Shown here piece after piece: positions 25,719 to 35,462 of a DNA stretch of 64,000 nucleotides (the stretch's first letter is position 1; the number at the start of each line of letters is the position of its first letter). The notes under the pieces are model-generated. The model worked only from the letters and a program-made list of their open reading frames with translations. It made no database searches and was not told the origin of the DNA. The stretch spans positions 296,689 through 360,688 of the forward strand of contig JAEUJZ010000013.1 in NCBI GenBank assembly GCA_016794505.1, read 5' to 3'. A program made the position numbers and the translations under genes. This DNA is from Myxococcales bacterium (GTDB lineage Bacteria; Myxococcota_A; Polyangia; Palsa-1104; JAEUJZ01).

Positions 25719-26594
25719 TTAGTGTCTGCTGTGGCGCTTGGGGCTGGCTGGGCTGGTCGCAGATGTGTCGGCGTTGCGGGCCAGATAGAAGCCGCGGGGC
25801 GCGTCGCTGCGCGCGTCTAGCTGCTGCCACAACTGCAGTGTGCTGCCGGCCCAAGTCCACTCGCTGTCCGTGCCGCGCTCGTACGCCGCCGCTTCCTCGA
25901 TGGCGGGCAGGCGATAGCCGCTGCAGGCGTTGCGATTCGGCCACGCCACGGTCTTTTTGCCGTTCTTGTCCACGCGTACTTCATAACAGGGCGTCCGTTT
26001 CTCTTTCAACGATACGGTATTGCAATAGTGAGCCGCTTGGATAAACGAAACAAACACCGGACGATCCGGCGCAAAGTCGGCACCATGTGGCCGCACGCCG
26101 ACGACTGATTCGTACTGCGCTTGGGTTACTGGCTTTTTGCTAATGGCATACGACGGAATGCACATATACCCGCGCACGCGATCGAGCACGCGACGGCGCC
26201 CGACGACCAGCGCCGGTCGACTGCCGCTGTCTGCGACGACGGGCTGGCCGGGCACGATCGTCGTCTGGCACTCGCGCAGCTCAGCCAGGGTGTCGGCGTC
26301 CAGCTCGCCGGCTCGCGGCTCAGGTGCCGCCGTCGCAGCAGAGCGGGCCGATGCCTCGTCGCCGCCCGTGGGCGCGGTCTGGGCCGGCTGTCGAGCGACC
26401 GCATCGCGTGTGGCTGCGCGCATGGCGGTCTGCAGTGTGCCGCGCTTGCCATCGCTGCGCGGCGACGGCGTGCCTTGTGCCCATGCCGACGCAAGAAGCC
26501 CAAGCGAAGCCCCCCCCGTCAGCCACTTCATGGCCCCCAGCAATCCCCTGCCCACGGGAAACGACCGCGTCCGCAAAACCGCTGCTGTGTTCAT
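25719..26594 (-). CDS. Secreted protein with an FGE/SUMF1-like domain
   Basis: A 291-residue protein with an N-terminal signal-like segment (LLGAMKWLTGGASLGLLASAWA) and an Ala/Pro-rich linker. From residue about 140 it shows the formylglycine-generating-enzyme fold: KKPVTQAQYESV, RPVFVSFIQAAHYCN, CSGYRLPAIEEAAAYERG and EWTWAG. The domain is shorter than a full FGE (about 250 residues), and the usual C-terminal GFR block is reduced to GFYLARN. It is probably a structural FGE-like domain, as in many myxobacterial surface proteins, rather than a sulfatase activator. The start may be the ATG at 26594 or the internal one near 26531. Confidence 0.65.
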   Translation of the reverse strand: MNTAAVLRTRSFPVGRGLLGAMKWLTGGASLGLLASAWAQGTPSPRSDGKRGTLQTAMRAATRDAVARQPAQTAPTGGDEASARSAATAAPEPRAGELDADTLAELRECQTTIVPGQPVVADSGSRPALVVGRRRVLDRVRGYMCIPSYAISKKPVTQAQYESVVGVRPHGADFAPDRPVFVSFIQAAHYCNTVSLKEKRTPCYEVRVDKNGKKTVAWPNRNACSGYRLPAIEEAAAYERGTDSEWTWAGSTLQLWQQLDARSDAPRGFYLARNADTSATSPASPKRHSRH

Positions 26595-26650
26595 GCGCGG
26601 ATACTAACAAACGCCAAATCGTGACGGATCCCGCACGCATGGACGCGCTT

Positions 26651-27676
26651 CTAGATCTGCTTTTTGACCACGGACCAAATGAAGCCGTCGTACCAGAAGT
26701 GCAGCAGTGACACGACCATGGTGATCGACCACAGCGTCTCGTGCTTGAGGTCGACGATCTCGGCTCCCAAGCCATAGAGCAGAAGCACGAGCACATACAG
26801 CGTCCACGCGACGACGCGATGACGCCCAAGCGGCCCCAGGCGCGCCGCCAGAGAGCGCCCCTCGGTCACCCAGACCAGCGCCAGATACTGCACCGCGTGG
26901 AACAGGTTCATGATGAAGAACGCTTCGCCCCAGCTGTTCAGTCCCCAGGTGTATACCGAGCAGGCGCCCGTCGTCGTAAACAGAAACACCTTAAGCGGCG
27001 ACACACGGTAGCCCTTTCGCCACAGGCGCACATAGCAGGCAACGTAGACGAGCAAGAACAGCGTGCCGACGACAAGGACCGAGATCGAAAGCACACGTCG
27101 GAAGCTCACGGCATAGACGGGCACGTTGACAAAAAGGAGCGTGCCCAGCTCTTGATATCCGTCGAGCTGCGCCAGGTGATCGATCAGCGTCACGCCGCCG
27201 AGAATCGGTCCCGCATACAGCACGTGATTCAGCCAATAGTCGAGGCGACGGCCGATCTGTGGCGGATTGCCGACGTTGCGATCATAGATGCGACCGAAGC
27301 CGAAGGTCTGTGCTCCCGAGTGCCAGACGTCCCAAAAGACGGCGACGACGGTCGAGGTCAGGGCAATCCAGGCCGAGGATCGAATCGCCAAAAAGAGGAC
27401 GATGGGCACGACAAAGAAACGCAGCGGATGCAGACGACGAATCGCGGGGTTGCCATGGCTGCGCAGAAGCGCCGCGACCAAGTGAGCATGGATCAAGATG
27501 CCGACGGCAAAGCGCGTCCCTGTCTGCTCGTGCTGGCCGACCCAAAAGCGCTGCTGAGCAAGCGGCGTCCGCGACAGCACGATACCCAAAAGCAGCGACA
27601 CCAGAGGCGGCAACAAGAAGAACGCCCAGTCGTACGCGGCGCTGACCAGATACGGCGATCGGCGCGACTCGCTCAT
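26651..27676 (-). CDS. Multi-pass membrane protein of unknown function
   Basis: A 341-residue integral membrane protein with about eight hydrophobic helices, an N-terminal charged head, and conserved-looking His residues in membrane-adjacent positions ([32 protein letters not shown]). I do not recognise the family; His-rich membrane patterns of this kind occur in hydroxylases and desaturase relatives but no eight-His motif set is complete. It overlaps the next gene on the minus strand by 4 bp, so the two are one transcriptional unit. Confidence 0.6.
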   Translation of the reverse strand: MSESRRSPYLVSAAYDWAFFLLPPLVSLLLGIVLSRTPLAQQRFWVGQHEQTGTRFAVGILIHAHLVAALLRSHGNPAIRRLHPLRFFVVPIVLFLAIRSSAWIALTSTVVAVFWDVWHSGAQTFGFGRIYDRNVGNPPQIGRRLDYWLNHVLYAGPILGGVTLIDHLAQLDGYQELGTLLFVNVPVYAVSFRRVLSISVLVVGTLFLLVYVACYVRLWRKGYRVSPLKVFLFTTTGACSVYTWGLNSWGEAFFIMNLFHAVQYLALVWVTEGRSLAARLGPLGRHRVVAWTLYVLVLLLYGLGAEIVDLKHETLWSITMVVSLLHFWYDGFIWSVVKKQI

Positions 27677-28380
27677 GCGGCATCCGCCTGGCTGAGCTGA
27701 AGCGGCCCAAACGTCTCGCGCAGGTAACGGACGAGCGACAGCAGAAACAGCGTCGCCCCCAGTAGCTCAAGCGTCTCTTCGACCCAGTCGATCAGGGCAT
27801 ACGTCAGGTTGTCGTGGCCGTGCCGCGCGGCCCAGGCGCCCAGCGGAAGCTCAAGCAAGAGCGCACCGCCGACGTACAGCGAGCCAGCCAGAACAACGCG
27901 CCGCCGCGTCGAGGCAGACAGGTGCAGCAGAAACGGCAGATACAAAAGGCCCATCAACAGAACGAAAAACGACGCCGGCACGACCCAGCTAAAGAACAAG
28001 ACGCCATGCAGCACGCCGGCCAAGTCGAACAGGCGCCCGAGGTTTTCGTGGATCTCGATCGCTTCATCGAGCGACATGAACAAAAAGACGCAGCCCAAGA
28101 ACTGCCAGCGCCGTGCGAAGCCCGCGCCAGTCTGCCGCACCGACGCGGCAATCAGCAGCAGCAGCAGGCCACAGCACAGAAGCAGACTGGCGGCGTACCA
28201 CGTCGGGAAGTTGCCTTCGATGCTCAGCGAGAACAGCGGAATCAAGACGGTCTGCAGCGAGGGCCGCAGGTAATGCGCAAGCTCGGCGACAAGCCCCAGC
28301 ATGGCCACTGTCGCGGTTATGCTCCACAGAAGCTGCATGAGCCGACGCTCGCAAAAGACGATGGGAGGCATCGTCGTCAT
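27673..28380 (-). CDS. Multi-pass membrane protein of unknown function
   Basis: A 235-residue membrane protein with about six hydrophobic helices and a distinctive conserved-looking segment [15 protein letters not shown] between helices 3 and 4, carrying two Glu, one Asp and one His that could bind a metal. The family is not recognised. Its stop overlaps the start of the following membrane protein as ATGA. The upstream region (28381-28644) separates it from a divergent secreted-protein gene and should hold both promoters. Confidence 0.55.
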   Translation of the reverse strand: MTTMPPIVFCERRLMQLLWSITATVAMLGLVAELAHYLRPSLQTVLIPLFSLSIEGNFPTWYAASLLLCCGLLLLLIAASVRQTGAGFARRWQFLGCVFLFMSLDEAIEIHENLGRLFDLAGVLHGVLFFSWVVPASFFVLLMGLLYLPFLLHLSASTRRRVVLAGSLYVGGALLLELPLGAWAARHGHDNLTYALIDWVEETLELLGATLFLLSLVRYLRETFGPLQLSQADAA

Positions 28381-28644
28381 TGTACGAAACCCAGGGCACA
28401 GCCGTCCGCAGGCATTGCAGGTCCCCCCTTATCGGACGCGCGGCCTTGCCAAAGCCCGTGATGACGCGGCGGCTTACCCGCGCCACGTGAACTTCTGCTA
28501 GGCCCGAGCGACCGACAAAGGTAAAGTGGACGAGGGTGCGTGCATCCGTGCTGTTTGGATGCAGTGTTGGGTAACCACCGACGGGAAACCGCTACACACA
28601 GCACCGCCACAGGACGCAAGCAATCCCTCCCGAGAGGCAACACG

Positions 28645-29502
28645 ATGCGCAAGACGCCAGGCATTCTGCTCACATCCGCCTTGCTGGTCGGCTCGCTGAG
28701 CCTCAACGCCTCGCAGGCTGCTCCGCCGGGTCAAGCGCCCCCGCCAGCCGCTCGTGGCAAGTCGCGCTTCATGGGACCACACCCGCTGGCCGGACGCGCC
28801 AACGCCGGCTACTGCTATCTCGACGTGCCGCACAGTCACAACTACGGCCCGGATCGGCCCAATCTGTATCAGCAGGTGGGCGATAGCTACGTCTTTACCG
28901 GCGATCCAGTGCCCTTCGGCTATGAGGGGCAAAAGACCGTGTTCTATGGTCACCACCCGGTGCCGCCTCCTGCTGTTTCCGAGCCCATCCCCGTCGCTGC
29001 GGCGCCGACGTTCTGCTTCCTAAAAGGCCCGCATTACCACGACTATCCGCAGCCCAACGGCCCTGGCTACAAAGTCAAAGACGACGTCGTGTTCTATGTG
29101 GGGCCCATCCCGCCTCCCGTCGCTGCCGTGCGGCCACAGATCGAGCAAGCGACCGAGGTCGAATACCGACCCTTTGTCGCGCTGCGCCCCAGGGTGACCG
29201 TCGTGCCGCCGCCTGAGTGGCCCGGTGTGGTGTGGGTTGCGCCGCCGGCTCCCACGGTGGTCGCGGCGCCAGCCCCGCCGGTCGTCGTTGCCCCCGCGGC
29301 TCCGCCCGTCGTCGTCGCGCCCGCTGCCCCGGCCGTCGTCGTCGCCCCGCCGGTTCCGGCGGTGATTGTGGCTCCGGCGCATCCGACGGTGGTCATCGGC
29401 GCTCCCGCCCCGGTCATCATCCGCGGTCACGGCAAAGGCAAGGGCTGGAAAGGGGGCCGCGGCTGGGGTCACTTTGGCGGCAAAGGCCACTGGAAGCACT
29501 AA
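28645..29502 (+). CDS. Secreted His-Pro-Val-rich repeat protein
   Basis: A 285-residue protein with a clear signal peptide (hydrophobic core about residues 7-22, cleavage near ASQA). Residues about 50-150 contain two related units: GYCYLDVPHSHNYGPD with VFTGDPVPFGYEG, and FCFLKGPHYHDYPQP with VFYVGPIPPP, each with paired His and aromatic residues. Then comes a Pro/Ala/Val repeat tract (VVVAPAAP-type units, about 215-265) and a Gly/Lys/His tail. The tract and tail suggest a surface or wall-associated protein. Function is unknown. The ATG at 28645 follows GAGAGG; the frame extends upstream without support. Confidence 0.65.
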   Translation: MRKTPGILLTSALLVGSLSLNASQAAPPGQAPPPAARGKSRFMGPHPLAGRANAGYCYLDVPHSHNYGPDRPNLYQQVGDSYVFTGDPVPFGYEGQKTVFYGHHPVPPPAVSEPIPVAAAPTFCFLKGPHYHDYPQPNGPGYKVKDDVVFYVGPIPPPVAAVRPQIEQATEVEYRPFVALRPRVTVVPPPEWPGVVWVAPPAPTVVAAPAPPVVVAPAAPPVVVAPAAPAVVVAPPVPAVIVAPAHPTVVIGAPAPVIIRGHGKGKGWKGGRGWGHFGGKGHWKH

Positions 29503-29541
29503 TCAATATTCCAACGACATTAATCAATACACATCAACATA

Positions 29542-29567
29542 GATAGATCGATATCCATCGATCTATC
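29542..29567. terminator. Perfect 11-bp hairpin between convergent genes
   Basis: GATAGATCGAT (29542-29552) and ATCGATCTATC (29557-29567) are exact inverted repeats around a 4-nt loop (ATCC). They lie in the AT-rich gap between two convergent genes, so a bidirectional terminator is likely. No T-tract follows on either side, so a protein-binding site is the alternative. Confidence 0.5.
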
Positions 29568-29606
29568 GCACTCTCTCCACGCATCGCGGCATAGAGCGCG
29601 CCCTTA

Positions 29607-31046
29607 CTAACCAGGGGGCTGGATGCAGGCGCCTAGTTCAAAGACCAAGAACTCCAGCACATTTTCTTGCGGCAGCATCTGTCCGCCGGGGCAGTAATTG
29701 GGGAAGGTCGTCATCGACGAGGCGTGATGGCGCGTGTGATAGGTGCTAAACAGCACGCGCCCGCAGGCCGCAGGTCCCGCCGGATAGTCAAAGGTCACGG
29801 TCACCGGCCGCCGCTGGCTGTTCAGATCCGCCGTCAGCCACACCGTCGACGGATGCTTGTTCAGATCCTGCGCCATCTGGCGAATGAGGACATAGCTCGC
29901 GATCGAGTCTTCGATGCGCACCTTGCCACCGCGAATTGGGTTTGGCAGATAGGTCAGCCAAGTCGAAAGCGCTTTCCCCCCCGAGTGCGTCGCCTCGACA
30001 TCGGCATAAAATAGGCTCTGCGTCCCGACTTTGCCGAGGCCCGTCGCGGCATGAAAGCCATGCGGCGACGTATCGGTACACGGCTTGTCGTCGTTAAAGC
30101 AGATAAACGGCGCAAACTCAGGTATCTGCTGGATGAAGTTGTACGAGTAATCGGTGACGTACATGCGCCCGCCGCGTGCGGCGTATTCGGCCAGGTTCTT
30201 TTTCACCAGCGGATCCGAAAGCAGCGACCGCGCATACGCGACGTCCGAGCAGTTCAGAAACAGGATGTGATAGTCGAGCATGCGGTTGAGATCGCGCAGC
30301 AGCGTGCCGACGTTGACCCCGCCCGGCGCGACCGCCGTGCCGCTCGCATCATTGTCATAGATGTGAACGCTACCCGCCGTCGAGGGCGAGCCGAATTCGC
30401 TCTCCGCGATACCAATGCGCCGCAGCACGCACTCGATGGCGTCCCACTGCCCGGTGGCCAGCGCCATCTTGGGCAGCGAGCCTTCGAAGCGATCCTTGGG
30501 CAGGCGACCTTGCTCGGCGGTGATGCCCTGCGTCTCGCAGCGGCCCACGTTCAGATAGACGACCTTTCGCCAGCGCCCTTTTTGGATCACGATCGGCGTC
30601 GACGTCGTCACCGGCACGCGGCGCAGCGAAAACGAGCCATCGACTTCGGTCGACACCGCCGTCACGGGTGTGCCGCCCATCGCTGCGTTGCAGGTCTCGC
30701 ACGCGACCTTGGGCGGGAATTCTTCGGGAAATCCTCCCGATGGCACATAGACCAAGGCCTCGCGAATCGGGTCGACCCCATTTGGGGCCGTGACCTTGCC
30801 CACCACCGTCGTGTCCTGCCCCACGGGACAGTTGGCGACGAAGCAGCCGAGCCCCACGCACGACGGTAGATCCTCGCGTGGCAGGCTCATGTCAACGACG
30901 GGCTTGCCTTCCCCTTCGGTGTCGTTGACGCGATCGCGCGGCGCCGCGCAGGAAAGCAGCAGCGCGCCCAGCGACAAAAAGGAAACGACAGACCGCCACG
31001 AGTACACGCCTTGGGCTTGCGTCATCCGCTTCATGCGGCCCGTCAT
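29607..31046 (-). CDS. Large lipoprotein of unknown function
   Basis: A 479-residue predicted lipoprotein: signal helix, then LLSCAAPR as lipobox. The next part has a Cys-containing segment (LPSCVGLGCFVANCP), then a carboxypeptidase-regulatory-like beta domain (VVGKVTAPNG, ALVYVPSGG, TEVDGSFSLRRVPV). The C-terminal half has a strand-rich fold with LFLNCSDVAYARSLLS and RGGRMYVTDYSY, reminiscent of glutamine-amidotransferase-like or von-Willebrand-type scaffolds seen in Myxococcota proteins. I assign no function. Start choice is among ATGs at 31046, 31034 and 31025. It follows the sulfatase-like gene on the same strand, 30 bp downstream. Confidence 0.6.
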   Translation of the reverse strand: MTGRMKRMTQAQGVYSWRSVVSFLSLGALLLSCAAPRDRVNDTEGEGKPVVDMSLPREDLPSCVGLGCFVANCPVGQDTTVVGKVTAPNGVDPIREALVYVPSGGFPEEFPPKVACETCNAAMGGTPVTAVSTEVDGSFSLRRVPVTTSTPIVIQKGRWRKVVYLNVGRCETQGITAEQGRLPKDRFEGSLPKMALATGQWDAIECVLRRIGIAESEFGSPSTAGSVHIYDNDASGTAVAPGGVNVGTLLRDLNRMLDYHILFLNCSDVAYARSLLSDPLVKKNLAEYAARGGRMYVTDYSYNFIQQIPEFAPFICFNDDKPCTDTSPHGFHAATGLGKVGTQSLFYADVEATHSGGKALSTWLTYLPNPIRGGKVRIEDSIASYVLIRQMAQDLNKHPSTVWLTADLNSQRRPVTVTFDYPAGPAACGRVLFSTYHTRHHASSMTTFPNYCPGGQMLPQENVLEFLVFELGACIQPPG

Positions 31047-31076
31047 ACCGCACTCTGCCAATAACCAGCTATGCGC

Positions 31077-33395
31077 TTATTTTTTCTGGCGCACGTACTC
31101 GGCGTGACGACGCAGAAGCTCGCGCACCTTGGCCGGCTCGGCCAGGGCCAGATTCTTCTGCTGCGTCGGATCGTCCTTCAGGTTGTAAAGCTCGTTCAGG
31201 TTGTCGGTGAACTTGGCGTACAGCGCGTACTCGACGCCGTCGAGCGTGTCGATGATCGCGCGCTCGTTCTTGGGCCACGCGGTACACGGCAGCATCTCGG
31301 CCACTACCGGCGGCCGAGGAGCGCTGCCCGAAAGCGGCTCGCCCAGGACCAGCGGCGCCAGCGATCGACCGCGGAAACCCGGCGGCAGCGGGACCCCGGC
31401 AAGCTCTAAGACCGTCGGAGCCAAGTCGATCAGGCTGGCGCGCTCACTGATCAGGTGGGGCGCTTGGCCCGGCACATGGATAACCAGCGGCACACGCAGC
31501 ACCTCGTTGTACAGCGACTCGCCGTGGAAATAGAGCGGCTCTCCGCCGAGCTTGTGCTCGCCAAAGGCCTCACCGTGATCGGCGAAGATCACAACCGCGG
31601 TGTTGTCTGCAAGCCCGGCATCACGTAGCGCCTGCAGGATCAGCCCGACATGCTTATCGGTGTACTTCACCTCGCCGTCGTAGCGCGCTTCCAAGAACTT
31701 CCAGCCCTTGGGCACCGGGTACTCGGGGTGATCCATGTACGTGCTGTGCGGATCAAACAGGTGCGTCCACAGCGCAAAGCGCGGCGCGTTGGGCGTGTTC
31801 TTCTGTGCCTGCGCCAAGCGCTTGAGCGTGTCGATCACGGCCTGCGTGATGCGCGGTGCCGCGATGTCGCTGTTCGAGTCCTTCAGGTTCCGCGCCGTCG
31901 GGTTCTGCCACTCGACAAAGCCCGCGCCGAGATTGGTCTTGGTCTCTAGATAGAAGTGCGAGAACACTCCCACGGGCTGCACGCCAGCCTGCGCGAGCGC
32001 GGAAAACAGCGTCGCGTCTTTGCCTGTGAGCGGCGAAAAGTTGAGCGACTGCTTGACGAAGTGAACTTCGGAAGGCAAGCGCGAGGTCAGAAACGAAGGA
32101 AAGCTGCGCGGCGTGTTCGGCGCCTGGGCATACACCTGTGTGAAGTGCGTGCTGCGACCGGCAAGCTCGGCCAAGACCGGTGCGATCTCGGGCTTGATGC
32201 GATCGGCGCGCAGGGTGTCGATGGTGATGAAAAGCCAGTTGCCCGCAAAGCGTGCAGGCTTTGTGTCGTGGACTGACTTCGCAGGCGGCTCGGGCGCAGG
32301 CTCGACAGGCGTTTTCGCTGCAGCAGGCTCGGGCACTGGCAGCGGCGCATCTTGGCCATCGCAGTCTTCATCGCGACCGTTGCCGGGCTCGTCTTCAGCG
32401 CCGGGATGAACCTCGGGATCGTCATCGTTGCAGTCCCCCCCGCCCAAGCGCGCGGCATAGCCATCGCCGTCGCGGTCATAGACAGCCTGCCAGCGCTTAA
32501 AGAACAGGCGGGCGCCCGCCGTCTCTTCGGCGATCAGCGCTCGCGCTCGCGGCTCATCACCGAAGCCTCGCAGCGTCTGCACAAGCGAACTCATCACCAA
32601 CAGGAACAGCATGCAGATCGCCGCCGCATCCCGCGTGACACGACGCGCACTGCCGCTGCCAGGTCGTCCCAACCCAATCAGAAACAGCGTCGCCAAGAAC
32701 AGCATCGCAAAGAGCGCCTTCCACGGCCCAAAGTGCAGGATCCGCCAGTCCACCGACAGCACTGCGGCCGCGACGACACCGACGGCGCCCAGCGTACACA
32801 GGCCCAGCGTCCACAGCAGGCGTGGTCGCGGCAACACCAGCAGCAGTCGTTGCGCGATGCGGTACAGCGGAAAGCCGAACAGCGAAAGCGCAGGCAGTGC
32901 GAACGCAGCCACCAAGGCGGCGGACAGCGCGCCGTTGCGACGGTTCTGCATCTCGAACGCGGCTCCGCGCAGAAAGCCGTACAGCACGATCGCATCCAGC
33001 AGCAAAACACCCCATGTCGAAAGCAGAAGCGCGGTCAGGTGATCATCTGTGCCTTCATCGCGACACGCCCTAGCCGCGCGGGCGAGTAGCGCCGGGCCAA
33101 ACAAGGCGAGCAGCGCAGCCCAGATCCACGCGAGGATCAGGCCCAAAAGCAGCGCCGGCAGACCATAAAAGCCAACGGCCGCTTTCACCGCCGCGGTCAT
33201 GCTGGTCGTTGGCACCGGCAGCGAGGCACGCTGGACCGCCAAGACAACATCGCTGACCGCCACAATCACGGCTGCAAGTAGGAACGACAGCACGATGTGG
33301 CGAGGCCGCAGCGGAAGGGGCGGACCAAGATCCCCCTCGGGACTCGACGAAGAAGGTGAAGTAGAGACCGGGTTTCCTGTGTTCGCAGAAGGCAT
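31077..33395 (-). CDS. Membrane sulfatase-fold hydrolase with a MopE-like calcium motif
   Basis: About 772 residues from the ATG at 33395. The N-terminal 280 residues contain several membrane helices. Between them and the catalytic domain is an Asp/Asn-rich motif (about 305-345: DGDGYAARLGGGDCNDDD and GNGRDEDCDGQD) that matches the MopE/thrombospondin-like calcium-binding repeats common in Myxococcota. The C-terminal 400 residues are a sulfatase/alkaline-phosphatase-fold domain: ITIDTLRADR, APNTPRSFPSFLTSR, FADHGEAFGEH, and late DLAPTVLEL. At the nucleophile position is Thr428, not Cys or Ser, as in phosphoglycerol and phosphoethanolamine transferases. It could transfer or cleave a phospho- or sulfo-group outside the cell; substrate unknown. 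Confidence 0.72.
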   Translation of the reverse strand: MPSANTGNPVSTSPSSSSPEGDLGPPLPLRPRHIVLSFLLAAVIVAVSDVVLAVQRASLPVPTTSMTAAVKAAVGFYGLPALLLGLILAWIWAALLALFGPALLARAARACRDEGTDDHLTALLLSTWGVLLLDAIVLYGFLRGAAFEMQNRRNGALSAALVAAFALPALSLFGFPLYRIAQRLLLVLPRPRLLWTLGLCTLGAVGVVAAAVLSVDWRILHFGPWKALFAMLFLATLFLIGLGRPGSGSARRVTRDAAAICMLFLLVMSSLVQTLRGFGDEPRARALIAEETAGARLFFKRWQAVYDRDGDGYAARLGGGDCNDDDPEVHPGAEDEPGNGRDEDCDGQDAPLPVPEPAAAKTPVEPAPEPPAKSVHDTKPARFAGNWLFITIDTLRADRIKPEIAPVLAELAGRSTHFTQVYAQAPNTPRSFPSFLTSRLPSEVHFVKQSLNFSPLTGKDATLFSALAQAGVQPVGVFSHFYLETKTNLGAGFVEWQNPTARNLKDSNSDIAAPRITQAVIDTLKRLAQAQKNTPNAPRFALWTHLFDPHSTYMDHPEYPVPKGWKFLEARYDGEVKYTDKHVGLILQALRDAGLADNTAVVIFADHGEAFGEHKLGGEPLYFHGESLYNEVLRVPLVIHVPGQAPHLISERASLIDLAPTVLELAGVPLPPGFRGRSLAPLVLGEPLSGSAPRPPVVAEMLPCTAWPKNERAIIDTLDGVEYALYAKFTDNLNELYNLKDDPTQQKNLALAEPAKVRELLRRHAEYVRQKK

Positions 33396-33464
33396 GTCGA
33401 TGGGATTCAGCAAGGCCAGGCAGACGGTCGACACGGCGTGCGTCTAGCCGTCGCTGCGTGAGGG

Positions 33465-35351
33465 TTATTCGTTCTTGCTGCGGATCTGCTTCATGTCACG
33501 GCGCAGCGCATCCAGCGCGTCGCTGAGCCCCTGATCGCGACGGCCCAAGGCAATGTCGCTCAAGATCGACTGCCAGCGATCTTCGAGACGGCTACCGAAG
33601 TTCTTCTTGAAGTCCAGATACTCGGCTTTGACCTGCTGGAACTTGCGATCGACTTCCAAGCGGCGCTTTTCGATCGCCGCAGGCGATGTGTCTTCGACCG
33701 GCTTGGACGCTGCTGGACGCGGACGCAGACCCGGACGCGAGCTTGGCTTTTTGACGACGGGCTCTGTCACTGGCTTGGGTGCTGGCTCGGGAGGAGGCGG
33801 CGGAGGCAGGTTTTCCACCACCGGCACAGGCGGTGCAAGCTGCTCGGTTGGAGTCACAGGGCCCGTCTGACTGCCGACGGAAGTCACGCTGGGCCGACTG
33901 CGCACCCACCACAGTCCCCCCCCGACAAACACCAACAGAAAGGCAATGACTCCCCAGCGCAGGGTGCGCCATGGACTTTCGGCTTTTTGCGGCACCACCG
34001 CAGCCGTCAGCGACTGACCCGCGCGGCCCGATGCGACAGGGCTGACCAGCGGCCCCGCCGACATCGCTGGCGCTTGCCCGCTCAGACCGGCGGGACGCAG
34101 AGCCCCCGACGACACGATGACCGATGGCGGTCCTGACGTTGCCGGTGCCGCCGTGCGCCCCGCGACATCGGTCTGCGGCATCGCGGTCGTCTTGGCGTCT
34201 TCGCCGTCGGCATCTGCTGGCGCCGCGCCCCCCAGGCGCCCCTCCTCAAGAGCGCGAGCAAAGGTGACGGTATGCCCAACCGCTTCTGTGAGCTCATCGC
34301 GATACGCAGCCGCATCGACGGCACGCATCTGGTTCAGCTCTTCCAGCTCGGTGTTGCGCTCGCCCTGGAAGAGCTCGTCCATCGTACGCGCGAGCGTGTC
34401 CGTCGAGATGGTGGGGTTCAGCTGGTACAGCTTCTGCTGCAGCGCATCGCGAAATTCTTCGGCGAACTGGTATCGATCCTCGGGTCGCGTCGCCAGAGCC
34501 TTGCAGACGATGGCGTCGAGTACCGAGTCAATCGCCGGATCTTTCTGCGAGGGCGGAACGAACTTGCCCTGGCACACTGCGCGTGCCATCTGGCGGTAGT
34601 CCGTTCCCTCGGGAAACTGGTACAAACGCTCGCCGGTCAGAAGCTCATACAGCACAACACCGGCAGCATAGATATCGGTGCGCCGATCGATGACGCCGCC
34701 GCGCAGAAGCTGCTCAGGCGCCATGTAGCCGAACTTGCCAAAGCCAATATTGGGATTGGAATCGGCGGTGCGGATGGCGCTGCGGGCGATGCCAAAGTCG
34801 ATGACCTTGACCTCGCCCTCATACGACACCATCAGGTTCGGCGGCGAGATATCGCAGTGGACCAGCGACAGCGCCTGCCCCTTGGGACCCGTCCTTCGAT
34901 GCGCATAGGCCAAGCCAGCGGCCATATCGCGGGCGATGTGTACACACTGATCGATCGGCAATCGTCGGCCTAGCTCTTTGCAGCGACGAATGATGCGGCG
35001 CAGATCGCGGCCCTCGATGTACTCGATGGCCAGGAAGTACTCTTTGTCGACGGTACCGGCTTCGTATACCTGCGCGATGTTGACGTGATGCAGCTTGATG
35101 GCGATCTGCACTTCGTCGATGAAGCGATTGATGAAGTCTTCGTTTTCGGCAAGCTGCGGCAGGATCTTCTTGATGATGACGAACTTCTCGAAGCCTTTGA
35201 TCTCGCCGAGCTTCGCCAAAAATATCTCACCCATGCCGCCGCGCGATAAGCGCTTCAGCAGCAGGTAGCGCCCGAAGGCGACCGGAAATTCAGAGTGCGA
35301 GGCTGGCTTGCCGGCCGACGGATGCGGCATCACCGACATTAGGGAACCCAT
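33465..35351 (-). CDS. Membrane Ser/Thr protein kinase (HCD variant)
   Basis: A 628-residue kinase. Kinase domain: RLSRGGMGEIF loop, VIIKKIL lysine, HCDISPPN (His165, Asp167), DFGIARS, GKFGYMAPEQ. The catalytic loop has HCD in place of HRD and Ser in place of Lys at the next position; RD-lacking kinases of this type are common among myxobacterial receptors and can still be active. A Pro/Ala-rich linker precedes one membrane helix (about 460-480) and a Pro-rich plus coiled-coil C-terminal region that would face the periplasm. Start at 35351 is preferred over an in-frame ORF extending to 35633. It is divergent from the Smr-domain gene. Confidence 0.87.
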   Translation of the reverse strand: MGSLMSVMPHPSAGKPASHSEFPVAFGRYLLLKRLSRGGMGEIFLAKLGEIKGFEKFVIIKKILPQLAENEDFINRFIDEVQIAIKLHHVNIAQVYEAGTVDKEYFLAIEYIEGRDLRRIIRRCKELGRRLPIDQCVHIARDMAAGLAYAHRRTGPKGQALSLVHCDISPPNLMVSYEGEVKVIDFGIARSAIRTADSNPNIGFGKFGYMAPEQLLRGGVIDRRTDIYAAGVVLYELLTGERLYQFPEGTDYRQMARAVCQGKFVPPSQKDPAIDSVLDAIVCKALATRPEDRYQFAEEFRDALQQKLYQLNPTISTDTLARTMDELFQGERNTELEELNQMRAVDAAAYRDELTEAVGHTVTFARALEEGRLGGAAPADADGEDAKTTAMPQTDVAGRTAAPATSGPPSVIVSSGALRPAGLSGQAPAMSAGPLVSPVASGRAGQSLTAAVVPQKAESPWRTLRWGVIAFLLVFVGGGLWWVRSRPSVTSVGSQTGPVTPTEQLAPPVPVVENLPPPPPPEPAPKPVTEPVVKKPSSRPGLRPRPAASKPVEDTSPAAIEKRRLEVDRKFQQVKAEYLDFKKNFGSRLEDRWQSILSDIALGRRDQGLSDALDALRRDMKQIRSKNE

Positions 35352-35462
35352 GTTACGGTTCGCACTCGGCGAAAGCAACGACGCTGTGACGACGCAGCAG
35401 CCACCACAGGCCTGGCTTTTCAGTCTCGCAAGCGACCGCAGTTGCGCTAACAGTAATGGCTG

